From: Mesostigma viride
Lineage: Eukaryota > Streptophyta > Mesostigmatophyceae > Mesostigmatales > Mesostigmataceae
Length of the DNA: 64,000 nt
Assembly: GCA_009746045.1 (NCBI GenBank)
Contig: RPFO01000197.1
Location: 62,001-126,000 of the forward strand
Direction: 5' to 3'
Positions within the stretch are counted from its first letter, which is position 1. Each line of letters begins with the position of its first letter. The position numbers and the translations under genes are program-made. The notes under the pieces are model-generated. The model saw only the letters and a program-made list of their open reading frames with translations, ran no database searches and had not been told where the DNA came from. This document shows, one piece after another, positions 24,043 to 36,700 of the stretch.

Positions 24043-24456
24043 AGTTACGTTAAATAGTGTCGGAACCTTTTGCCGCCTGAGGCAAATCGGTCCGTAACAC
24101 TATTTTGCCCGGAATAACCACTTCCGAGCACCCAAGTTAATTCGGCCGTTACGTTAAATAGTGTCGGAACCTTTTGCCGCCTGAGGCAAATCGGTCCGTA
24201 ACACTATTTTGCCCGGAATAACCACTTCCGAGCACCCAAGTTAATTCGGCCGAATTAACTTGGGTGCTCGGAAGTGGTTATTCCGGGCAAAATAGTGTTA
24301 CGGACCGATTTGCCTCAGGCGGCAAAAGGTTCCGACACTATTTAACGTAACGGCCGAATGAACTTGGGTGCTCGGAAGTGGTTATTCCGGGCAAAATAGT
24401 GTTACGGACCGATTTGCCTCAGGCGGCAAAAGGTTCCGTCACTATTTAACGTAACT
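24043..24456. repeat. palindrome P3 with a second palindrome inserted at its centre
   Basis: Outer arms 24043-24147 and 24352-24456 surround a 204-bp inner palindrome (24148-24351, GTTACG...CGTAAC). GGCC, the four central bases of the outer palindrome, is present on both sides of the inner copy (24144-24147 and 24352-24355). This is what insertion with a 4-bp duplication into the palindrome centre would leave. Confidence 0.85.
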
Positions 24457-24588
24457 AAAACCTGTGCACCTTGGAGGTCAGGGGTTCGAATCCTCACTGA
24501 GGCAGCTCCGGCGCATTTAGTGGTGCGTGCTCAGCGGCCTAGGCGGATGTCTCGGGCTCTTCGTCCCCCCTCCACGAGGCCAGGTTTT
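24457..24588 (+). other. 132-bp tRNA-like module, forward copy 1
   Basis: Plus-strand copy of the module with GGTTCGAATCC. The upstream palindrome arm supplies GCCTCAG, which can pair with CTGAGGC just after the T-arm-like hairpin; the two are 88 nt apart end to end, the length of a long-variable-arm tRNA. The middle of that 88-nt stretch does not form a convincing anticodon arm. Confidence 0.5.
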
Positions 24589-24898
24589 AGTTACGTTAAA
24601 TAGTGACGGAACCTTTTGCCGCCTGAGGCAAATCGGTCCGTAACACTATTTTGCCCGGAATAACCACTTCCGAGCACCCAAGTTAATTCGGCCGAATTAA
24701 CTTGGGTGCTCGGAAGTGGTTATTCCGGGCAAAATAGTGTTACGGACCGATTTGCCTCAGGCGGCAAAAGGTTCCGACACTATTTAACGTAACGGCCGAA
24801 TTAACTTGGGTGCTCGGAAGTGGTTATTCCGGGCAAAATAGTGTTACGGACCGATTTGCCTCAGGCGGCAAAAGGTTCCGACACTATTTAACGTAACT
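24589..24898. repeat. palindrome P4 plus one extra arm
   Basis: A 205-bp palindrome (24589-24793) is followed by a lone right arm (24794-24898) starting GGCC. This equals P3 after loss of its left outer arm. Confidence 0.88.
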
Positions 24899-25030
24899 AA
24901 AACCTGTGCACCTTGGAGGTCAGGGGTTCGAATCCTCACTGAGGCAGCTCCGGCGCATTTAGTGGTGCGTGCTCAGCGGCCTAGGCGGATGTCTCGGGCT
25001 CTTCGTCCCCCCTCCACGAGGCCAGGTTTT
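24899..25030 (+). other. 132-bp tRNA-like module, forward copy 2
   Basis: Same sequence and orientation as 24457-24588. Confidence 0.5.
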
Positions 25031-25236
25031 AGTTACGTTAAATAGTGTCGGAACCTTTTGCCGCCTGAGGCAAATCGGTCCGTAACACTATTTTGCCCGG
25101 AATAACCACTTCCGAGCACCCAAGTTAATTCGGCCGAATTAACTTGGGTGCTCGGAAGTGGTTATTCCGGGCAAAATAGTGTTACGGACCGATTTGCCTC
25201 AGGCGGCAAAAGGTTCCGACACTATTTAACGTAACT
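25031..25236. repeat. 206-bp palindrome, block P5
   Basis: Perfect-looking copy of P1. Its right arm is the element's right terminus, followed by the target duplication CAAGG. Confidence 0.93.
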
Positions 25237-28200
25237 CAAGGGGCAACTGCACACACACGTACACACACCATGCACGCAAGGGCCGGCTGCACTCACATGT
25301 ACACACACCATGCACGCAAGGGCCGGCTGCACACACACTTACACACACAATGCACGCTTGGGGCAACGGCACTCACATGTACATACACCATGCACGCAAG
25401 GGGCGGCTGCACACACACGTACACACACCATGCACGCAAGGAGCGACTTCACGCACAGGTACACTCACCATGCACGCAAGGGGCGGCTGCACACACACGT
25501 ACACACACCGCGCACGCAATTAAGGGACGGCTGCACACACACGTACATACACCGCGCACGCAAGGGGCAACAGCACTCACATGTACATACACCATGCACG
25601 CAAGGGGCGGCTGCACACACACGTACACACACCATGCACGCAAGGAGCGACTTCACGCACAGGTACACACACCATGCACGCAAGGTTCGGCTGCACACAC
25701 ATGTACATCCACCGCGCACGCAAGGGGCGAGTGCAAACACATGTACATACACCATGCACGCAAGGGGCGGCTGCACACACATGTACATCCACCGCGCACG
25801 CAAGGGGCGAGTGCACACACACGTACACACACCGCGCACGCAAGGGGCGGCTGCACACACACGTACACACACCATGCACGCAATTGCCGGCATGCACACA
25901 CACGTACATCCACCGCGCACGCAAGGGGCAACTGCACACACATGTACACACACCGCGCACGCTTGGGGCAGCTGCACTCACATGTACACACACCGCGCAC
26001 GCAAGGGGCGGCTGCACACACACGTACACACACCATGCACGCAATTGCCGGCATGCACACACACGTACGTCCACCGCGCACGCAAGGGGCAACTGCACAC
26101 ACATGTACACACACCGCGCACGCTTGGGGCAGCTGCACACACACGTACATACACCGCGCACGCAAGGGCCGGCTGCACACACACGTACATACACCGCGCA
26201 CGCAAGGGGCAACTGCACACACATGTACACACACCGCGCACGCAAGGGGCAACTGCACACACACGTACACACACCGCGCACGCTTGGGGCGGCTGCACAC
26301 ACACGTACCTACACCGCGCACGCAAGGGGCGGCTGCACACACACGTACATCCACCGCGCACGCAAGGGGCAACTGCACACACATGTACACACACCGCGCA
26401 CGCTTGGGGCAGCTGCACTCACATGTACACACACCGCGCACGCAAGGGCCGGCTGCACACACACGTACATCCACCGCGCACGCAAGGGGCAACTGCACAC
26501 ACACGTACATCCACCGCGCACGCAAGGGGCGGCTGCACACACACGTACACACACCGCGCACGCAAGGGGCAACTGCACACACATGTACACACACCGCGCA
26601 CGCATGGGGCGGCTGCACACACACGTACCTACACCGCGCACGCAAGGGGCGGCTGCACACACACGTACATCCACCGCGCACGCAAGGGGCAACTGCACAC
26701 ACATGTACATACACCGCGCACGCAAGGGGCAACTGCACACACATGTACCTACACCGCGCACGCAAGGGGCAACTGCACACACACGTACCTACACCGCGCA
26801 CGCTTGGGGCGGCTGCACACACACGTACCTACACCGCGCACGCAAGGGGCGGCTGCACACACACGTACACACACCATGCACGCAAGGGCCGGCTGCACAC
26901 ACCTGTACACACACCGCGCACGCAAGGGGCGAGTGCACACACACGTACACACACCGCGCACGCAAGGGGCGGCTGCACACACACGTACACACACCATGCA
27001 CGCAATTGCCGGCATGCACACACACGTACATCCACCGCGCACGCAAGGGGCAACTGCACACACATGTACACACACCGCGCACGCTTGGGGCAGCTGCACT
27101 CACATGTACACACACCGCGCACGCTTGGGGCGGCTGCACACACACGTACATACACCGCGCACGCTTGGGGCGGCTGCACACACACGTACCTACACCGCGC
27201 ACGCAAGGGGCGGCTGCACACACACTTACACACAAAATGCACGCTTGGGGCGACGGCTCTCACATGTACACACACCGCGCACGCAAGGGGCGGCTGCACA
27301 CACACGTACACACACCATGCATGCAATTGCCGGCATGCACACACACGTACATCCACCGCGCACGCAAGGGGCAACTGCACACACATGTACACACACCGCG
27401 CACGCTTGGGGCAGCTGCACTCACATGTACACACACCGCGCACGCTTGGAGCGGCTGCACACACACGTACATACACCGCGCACGCAAGGGGCGGCTGCAC
27501 ACATACGTACCTACACCGCGCACGCAAGGGGCGGCTGCACACACACGTACATACACCGCGCACGCAAGGACCGGCTCCACTCACATGTACATCCACCGCG
27601 CAACCACGGGGCGGCTGCACACACACGTACATACACCGCGCACGCAAGGGGCTGCTGCACACACACTTGCACACAAAATGCACGCTTGGGGCGACGGCAC
27701 TCACATGTACATACACCGCGCACGAAAGGGGTGGCTGCACACACACGTACATCCACCGCGCACGCAAGGGGCGGCTGCACACACACATACATACACCATG
27801 CACGCAAGGGGCGAGTGCAAAAACATGTACATACGCCGCGCACGCAAGGGGCAACTGCCCACACATGGACATACACCATGCACGCAAGGGGCGGCTGCAC
27901 ACACATGTACATCCACCGCGCACGCAAGGGGCGAGTGCACACACACGTACACACACCGCGCACGCAAGGGGCGGCTGCACACACACGTACACACACCATG
28001 CACGCAATTGCCGGCATGCACACACACGTACATACACCGCGCACGCAAGGGGCGAGTGCGCACACACGTACATACACCGCGCACGCAAGGGGGGCTGCAC
28101 ACACACGTACATACACCGCGCACGCAAGGGGCCAGTGCAAGCACATGTACATACACCATGCACGCAAGGGCCGGCATGCACAGAAACGTACATACACCGC

Positions 28201-31200
28201 GCACGCAAGGGGCTGCTGCACACACACGTACACACACCATGCACGCACGGGGCGGCTGCACACACACGTACATCCACTGCGCACGCACGGGGCCGGCGAC
28301 TGCACACACATGTACATAAACCATGCACGCAAGGGGCGGCTGCACACACATGTACATCCACCGCGCACGCAAGGGGCGAGTGCAAACACATGTACATACA
28401 CCGCGCACGCAAGGACAAGGATGCACACACATGTACATACACCGCGCACGCAAGGGGCGGCTGCACACGCACGTACATACACCGCGCACGCAAGGGGCGG
28501 CTGCACACACACGTACATCCACCGCGCACGCAAGGGGCAACTGCACACACATGTACACACACCGCGCACGCTTGGGGCAGCTGCACTCACATGTACACAC
28601 ACCGCGCACGCAAGGGGCGGCTGCACACACACGTACATCCACCGCGCACGCAAGGGGCAACTGCACACACACGTACATCCACCGCGCACGCAAGGGGCGG
28701 CTGCACACACACGTACACACACCGCGCACGCAAGGGGCAACTGCACACACATGTACACACACCGCGCACGCTTGGGGCGGCTGCACACACACGTACCTAC
28801 ACCGCGCACGCAAGGGGCGGCTGCACACACACGTAAATACACCGCGCACGCAAGGGGCAACTGCACACACATGTACATACACCGCGCACGCAAGGGGCAA
28901 CTGCACACACATGTACACACACCGCGCACGCAAGGGGCAACTGCACACACACGTACACACACCGCGCACGCTTGGGGCGGCTGCACACACACGTAAATAC
29001 ACCGCGCACGCAAGGACCGGCTCCACTCACATGTACATCCACCGCGCAACCACGGGGCGGCTGCACACACACGTACATACACCGCGCACGCAAGGGGCTG
29101 CTGCACACACACTTACACACAAAATGCACGCTTGGGGCGACGGCACTCACATGTACATACACCGCGCACGAAAGGGGTGGCTGCACACACACGTACACAC
29201 ACCATGCACGCAAGGAGCGACTTCACGCACAGGTACACACACCATGCACGCAAGGTTCGGCTGCACACACATGTACATCCACCGCGCACGCAAGGGGCGG
29301 CTGCACACACATGTACATACACCATGCACGCAAGGGGCGGCTGCACACACCTGTACACACACCGCGCACGCAAGGGGCGAGTGCACACACACGTACACAC
29401 ACCGCGCACGCAAGGGGCGGCTGCACACACACGTACACACACCATGCACGCAATTGCCGGCATGCACACACACGTACATCCACCGCGCACGCAAGGGGCA
29501 ACTGCACACACATGTACACACACCGCGCACGCTTGGGGCAGCTGCACTCACATGTACACACACCGCGCACGCTTGGGGCGGCTGCACACACACGTACATA
29601 CACCGCGCACGCAAGGGACGGCTGCACACACACGTACATACACCGCGCACGCAAGGGGCAACTGCCCGCACATGTACATCCACCGCGCACGCAATTAAGG
29701 GACGGCTGCACACACACGTACATACACCGCGCACGCAAGGGGCAACGGCACTCACATGGACATACACCATGCACGCAAGGGGCGGCTGCACACACACGTA
29801 CACACACCGCGCACGCAAGGGGCGGCTGCACACACACGTACACACACCATGCACGCAATTGCCGGCTGCACACACACGTACATACACCGCGCACGCAAGG
29901 GGCTGCTGCACACACACTTACACACACAATGCACGCAATTAGGGGCGACGGCACTCACATGTACATACTCTTGGGCGGCTGCACACACACGTACACACAC
30001 CATGCACGCAAGGGCCGGCATGCACACACAGTATACACACACCGCGCACGCAAGGGGCGGCTGCACACACACGTACATACACTGCGCACGCAAGGGGCTG
30101 CTGCACACACACTTACACTCACCATGCACGCAAGGGGCGGCTGCACACACACGTACATACACCGCGCACGCAAGGGACGGCTGCACACACACGTACATAC
30201 ACCGCGCACGCAAGGGGCAACTGCCCGCACATGTACATCCACCGCGCACGCAATTAAGGGACGGCTGCACACACACGTACATACACCGCGCACGCAAGGG
30301 GCAACGGCACTCACATGGACATACACCATGCACGCAAGGGGCGGCTGCACACACACGTACACACACCGCGCACGCAAGGGGCGGCTGCACACACACGTAC
30401 ACACACCATGCACGCAATTGCCGGCATGCACACACACGTACATCCACCGCGCACGCAAGGGGCAACTGCACACACATGTACACACACCGCGCACGCTTGG
30501 GGCAGCTGCACTCACATGTACACACACCGCGCACGCTTGGGGCGGCTGCACACACACGTACATACACCGCGCACGCTTGGGGCGGCTGCACACACACGTA
30601 CCTACACCGCGCACGCAAGGGGCGGCTGCACACACACTTACACACAAAATGCACGCTTGGGGCGACGGCACTCACATGTACACACACCGCGCACGCAAGG
30701 GGCGGCTGCACACACACGTACACACACCATGCACGCAATTGCCGGCATGCACACACACGTACATCCACCGCGCACGCAAGGGGCAACTGCACACACATGT
30801 ACACACACCGCGCACGCTTGGGGCAGCTGCACTCACATGTACACACACCGCGCACGCTTGGGGCGGCTGCACACACACGTACATACACCGCGCACGCTTG
30901 GGGCGGCTGCACACACACGTACCTACACCGCGCACGCAAGGGGCGGCTGCACACACACGTACATACACCGCGCACGCAAGGGGCGGCGGCACTCACATGT
31001 ACACACACCGCGCACGCTTGGGGCAGCTGCACACACATGTACATACACCGCGCACGCAAGGGGCGGCTGCACACACACGTACACACACCGCGCACGCAAG
31101 GGGCAACGGCACACACACGTACATCCACCGCGCACGCAAGGGGCGGCTGCACACACACGTACACACACCGCGCACGCAAGGGGCGGCTGCACACACATGT

Positions 31201-31763
31201 ACACACACCGCGCACGCTTGGGGCGGCTGCACACACACGTACATACACCGCGCACGCAAGGGGCGGCTGCACACACACGTACATACACCGCGCACGCAAG
31301 GGGCAACTGCACACACATGTACATACACCGCGCACGCAAGGGGCAACTGCACACACATGTACACACACCGCGCACGCAAGGGGCAACTGCACACACACGT
31401 ACACACACCGCGCACGCTTGGGGCGGCTGCACACACACGTAAATACACCGCGCACGCAAGGGGCGGCTGCACACACACGTACATCCACCGCGCACGCAAG
31501 GGGCAACTGCACACACATGTACACACACCGCGCACGCAAGGGGCAACTGCACACACACGTACACACACCGCGCACGCAAGGGGCAACTGCACACACACGT
31601 ACACACACCGCGCACGCTTGGGGCGGCTGCACACACACGTAAACACACCGCGCACGCAAGGGGCGGCTGCACACACACGTACATCCACCGCGCACGCAAG
31701 GGGCAACTGCACACACATGTACACACACCGCGCACGCAAGGGGCAACTGCACACACACGTACA
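25237..31763. repeat. 40-bp satellite, block 3
   Basis: About 163 units. The first roughly 800 bp parallel 40240-41035 at an offset of 15,003 bp (16,878 minus 1875). Further right the block shares long variant strings with 18.6-20.5 kb, 35.5-37.4 kb and, at an offset of 16,558, with 12.4-14.1 kb. Confidence 0.95.
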
Positions 31764-32287
31764 TGTCTGAGGTTATGCCCACCTCTTGCCGTGTATTTAT
31801 GCTAGGTAGTCTAGCCGTGTGCTATTCCAACTTATCGCATCACATTTTATAAAGTGGCGAGTGAGATATTTAGTGCCGATGGTCCTATTCCGGCACTGAG
31901 CGTGCAATATGTGTGGCGATAATTAGAGTGGCCGTACCTATGTCCACGTCATGATGCGCCTGCACCTGTGCGCAGTACTTTCTAGAATGTGCACCGTATG
32001 CATGCATTCGACACCACTAGTGATGCTGACCTGTCATTTGTGCCAGCCGTTAGATTGTCGCCAAGGGTAGTGCCGACCCCATGCCACCGTGCATGATTTT
32101 AGGGTTGGCAACTCCACGAACTCTCCCCTTTTCCTTGCTAGCAAGTGACAATGTAGCAATTTAGGCTAATGGCTGCCCGATGGCAAGGGCAATGCCATAG
32201 CCGTGCTGCCAATATGCGTTAATTAATTCTAATGAATTACGTCAATTATCATGTTGACCAAGTAACGCATTATACATATTTTAAACA
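31764..32287 (+). repeat. left LTR of TRIM-like copy 2
   Basis: 524 bp, TGTCTGAGG...TTTAAACA, matching the other three LTR copies in the window. Confidence 0.9.
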
Positions 32288-33246
32288 TGGTATCGGAGCT
32301 GATGGTTCATGGTCTTTCAGCCTTTGCCTGGCGAGCATTATTTTCTTCCCACCTCGAGGACGAGGTGTGCTTGCATCGCCGGCACTTTCGTTGGAGTTTC
32401 GCCTTTGCGCGAGTCTGGCCACGGCCGTTGTAGTCCGCCAAGCCATTTACGAGGACAGCGCAGCTAGCACTTGGTGCCGCTGGCGTTGCTGCCAGCAGAC
32501 CTGGATTCGGTGTGTTGCATATATTTGCGTAAAACAGATTCGTGAGCACACCCGCAGCTGCCAGTGTGCATGGTGTGCAAGCGTTGACGCTGGATGCCTG
32601 AAGTCCGTGTTTGGTTCTGGGCGGGGACAGCCAACTTTTTTATTTTTTCGACGACAGCAAATTTATTGTTCCGGATGCTGATTCCGCTGCTGGCACAGTG
32701 AGCCGTGAGGATTCAAGCCCATTTTCGCAGAGTCTACGAGCTGATATCGCCTTCTATGGCAAGCGGCATTGATCCGCTAGACTATTATACTCGACTTTTT
32801 ATGTCGAGCGCCCAGTGCCTGCCCGAGAGCCACGTGCCGTGAGCCCAGTGCCGGGAGAGCCCGTAAGAGCCGCTGAGCCAGGAGCCGCCGAGCCAAGGAG
32901 CCTAGAGCCAAGAGCCAGGGGGTGTATGAGCCGAGCGCCTTTTGTCGAGATTTCGTTGATAATCAGTTTGGATTATTTATGACCTGCCGGCCATTGTTTT
33001 TTGTCATAGTTGAGCTAGTCCTTTGTTGGCCGTTGACCTGAAAGGACCTTCTCCTTGAGGGGGGGTGCCTGATTCCCCATCTTTCTTGCTGGTACTGAGT
33101 TTGAACCTCCTTATCCCCACCATGGTTAGCCGTGTAAGGGGGGTATGCCAGGGTGTTTTGTACCCGGCTATCCTACCTAGTTATTGAGGGGGGAGAGGAA
33201 GGAGTGTCATGTTTCTTTTGAGCACGCATGAGCTGTGCAAGGGGGG

Positions 33247-33770
33247 TGTCTGAGGTTATGCCCACCTCTTGCCGTGTATTTATGCTAGGTAGTCTAGCCG
33301 TGTGCTATTCCAACTTATCGCATCACATTTTATAAAGTGGCGAGTGAGATATTTAGTGCCGATGGTCCTATTCCGGCACTGAGCGTGCAATATGTGTGGC
33401 GATAATTAGAGTGGCCGTACCTATGTCCACGTCATGATGCGCCTGCACCTGTGCGCAGTACTTTCTAGAATGTGCACCGTATGCATGCATTCGACACCAC
33501 TAGTGATGCTGACCTGTCATTTGTGCCAGCCGTTAGATTGTCGCCAAGGGTAGTGCCGACCCCATGCCACCGTGCATGATTTTAGGGTTGGCAACTCCAC
33601 GAACTCTCCCCTTTTCCTTGCTAGCAAGTGACAATGTAGCAATTTAGGCTAATGGCTGCCCGATGGCAAGGGCAATGCCATAGCCGTGCTGCCAATATGC
33701 GTTAATTAATTCTAATGAATTACGTCAATTATCATGTTGACCAAGTAACGCATTATACATATTTTAAACA
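33247..33770 (+). repeat. right LTR of TRIM-like copy 2
   Basis: 524 bp, preceded by the purine run and followed by GTACA and satellite. Confidence 0.9.
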
Positions 33771-36700
33771 GTACACACACCGCGCACGCTTGGGGCGGCT
33801 GCACACACACGTAAATACACCGCGCACGCAAGGACCGGCTCCACTCACATGTACATCCACCGCGCAACCACGGGGCGGCTGCACACACACGTACATACAC
33901 CGCGCACGCAAGGGGCTGCTGCACACACACTTACACACAAAATGCACGCTTGGGGCGACGGCACTCACATGTACATACACCGCGCACGAAAGGGGTGGCT
34001 GCACACACACGTACACACACCATGCACGCAAGGAGCGACTTCACGCACAGGTACACACACCATGCACGCAAGGTTCGGCTGCACACACATGTACATCCAC
34101 CGCGCACGCAAGGGGCGGCTGCACACACATGTACATACACCATGCACGCAAGGGGCGGCTGCACACACCTGTACACACACCGCGCACGCAAGGGGCGAGT
34201 GCACACACACGTACACACACCGCGCACGCAAGGGGCGGCTGCACACACACGTACACACACCATGCACGCAATTGCCGGCATGCACACACACGTACATCCA
34301 CCGCGCACGCAAGGGGCAACTGCACACACATGTACACACACCGCGCACGCTTGGGGCAGCTGCACTCACATGTACACACACCGCGCACGCTTGGGGCGGC
34401 TGCACACACACGTACATACACCGCGCACGCAAGGGACGGCTGCACACACACGTACATACACCGCGCACGCAAGGGGCAACTGCCCGCACATGTACATCCA
34501 CCGCGCACGCAATTAAGGGACGGCTGCACACACACGTACATACACCGCGCACGCAAGGGGCAACGGCACTCACATGGACATACACCATGCACGCAAGGGG
34601 CGGCTGCACACACACGTACACACACCGCGCACGCAAGGGGCGGCTGCACACACACGTACACACACCATGCACGCAATTGCCGGCTGCACACACACGTACA
34701 TACACCGCGCACGCAAGGGGCTGCTGCACACACACTTACACACACAATGCACGCAATTAGGGGCGACGGCACTCACATGTACATACTCTTGGGCGGCTGC
34801 ACACACACGTACACACACCATGCACGCAAGGGCCGGCATGCACACACAGTATACACACACCGCGCACGCAAGGGGCGGCTGCACACACACGTACATACAC
34901 TGCGCACGCAAGGGGCTGCTGCACACACACTTACACTCACCATGCACGCAAGGGGCGGCTGCACACACACGTACATACACCGCGCACGCAAGGGACGGCT
35001 GCACACACACGTACATACACCGCGCACGCAAGGGGCAACTGCCCGCACATGTACATCCACCGCGCACGCAATTAAGGGACGGCTGCACACACACGTACAT
35101 ACACCGCGCACGCAAGGGGCAACGGCACTCACATGGACATACACCATGCACGCAAGGGGCGGCTGCACACACACGTACACACACCGCGCACGCAAGGGGC
35201 GGCTGCACACACACGTACACACACCATGCACGCAATTGCCGGCATGCACACACACGTACATCCACCGCGCACGCAAGGGGCAACTGCACACACATGTACA
35301 CACACCGCGCACGCTTGGGGCAGCTGCACTCACATGTACACACACCGCGCACGCTTGGGGCGGCTGCACACACACGTACATACACCGCGCACGCTTGGGG
35401 CGGCTGCACACACACGTACCTACACCGCGCACGCAAGGGGCGGCTGCACACACACTTACACACAAAATGCACGCTTGGGGCGACGGCACTCACATGTACA
35501 CACACCGCGCACGCAAGGGGCGGCTGCACACACACGTACACACACCATGCACGCAATTGCCGGCATGCACACACACGTACATCCACCGCGCACGCAAGGG
35601 GCAACTGCACACACATGTACACACACCGCGCACGCTTGGGGCAGCTGCACTCACATGTACACACACCGCGCACGCTTGGAGCGGCTGCACACACACGTAC
35701 ATACACCGCGCACGCAAGGGGCGGCTGCACACATACGTACCTACACCGCGCACGCAAGGGGCGGCTGCACACACACGTACATACACCGCGCACGCAAGGA
35801 CCGGCTCCACTCACATGTACATCCACCGCGCAACCACGGGGCGGCTGCACACACACGTACATACACCGCGCACGCAAGGGGCTGCTGCACACACACTTAC
35901 ACACAAAATGCACGCTTGGGGCGACGGCACTCACATGTACATACACCGCGCACGAAAGGGGTGGCTGCACACACACGTACATCCACCGCGCACGCAAGGG
36001 GCGGCTGCACACACACATACATACACCATGCACGCAAGGGGCGAGTGCAAAAACATGTACATACGCCGCGCACGCAAGGGGCAACTGCCCACACATGGAC
36101 ATACACCATGCACGCAAGGGGCGGCTGCACACACATGTACATCCACCGCGCACGCAAGGGGCGAGTGCACACACACGTACACACACCGCGCACGCAAGGG
36201 GCGGCTGCACACACACGTACACACACCATGCACGCAATTGCCGGCATGCACACACACGTACATACACCGCGCACGCAAGGGGCGAGTGCGCACACACGTA
36301 CATACACCGCGCACGCAAGGGGGGCTGCACACACACGTACATACACCGCGCACGCAAGGGGCCAGTGCAAGCACATGTACATACACCATGCACGCAAGGG
36401 CCGGCATGCACAGAAACGTACATACACCGCGCACGCAAGGGGCTGCTGCACACACACGTACACACACCATGCACGCACGGGGCGGCTGCACACACACGTA
36501 CATCCACTGCGCACGCACGGGGCCGGCGACTGCACACACATGTACATAAACCATGCACGCAAGGGGCGGCTGCACACACATGTACATCCACCGCGCACGC
36601 AAGGGGCGAGTGCAAACACATGTACATACACCGCGCACGCAAGGACAAGGATGCACACACATGTACATACACCGCGCACGCAAGGGGCGGCTGCACACGC

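Larger units (their letters stand above)
23367..25236. mobile_element. nested-palindrome transposable element with tRNA-like modules
   Basis: The 1870-bp insertion begins AGTTACGTTAAATAG and ends with its exact reverse complement. It is flanked by the 5-bp duplication CAAGG (23362-23366 and 25237-25241). The parallel duplicate at 40240-40244 has a single CAAGG and no insert. The interior alternates five palindromic blocks built on a 206-bp palindrome with four 132-bp modules: two reversed, then two forward. The whole element is therefore roughly symmetrical about 24250. No protein frame is present. It looks like a non-autonomous foldback-type DNA transposon, but no known superfamily can be assigned from the ends. 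Confidence 0.88.
31764..33770 (+). mobile_element. non-autonomous LTR retrotransposon (TRIM-like), copy 2
   Basis: Same 2007-bp element as 14885-16891 at a constant offset of 16,879 bp, with the same GTACA flanks (31759-31763 and 33771-33775) and the same satellite context. It is therefore a product of segmental duplication, not a second insertion. LTRs are 31764-32287 and 33247-33770. The primer-binding site is at 32288-32299 and the purine run is at 33239-33246. Confidence 0.92.

Noticed and set aside
24380-24600. A complete functional tRNA gene in the palindromic element
   Set aside because: The acceptor-like and T-arm-like parts are present, but no acceptable anticodon arm or T33 can be placed.
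14885-33770. Two independent insertions of the TRIM-like element at the same motif
   Set aside because: Flanks, target duplications and long satellite context match at a constant offset, so duplication of one insertion is simpler.
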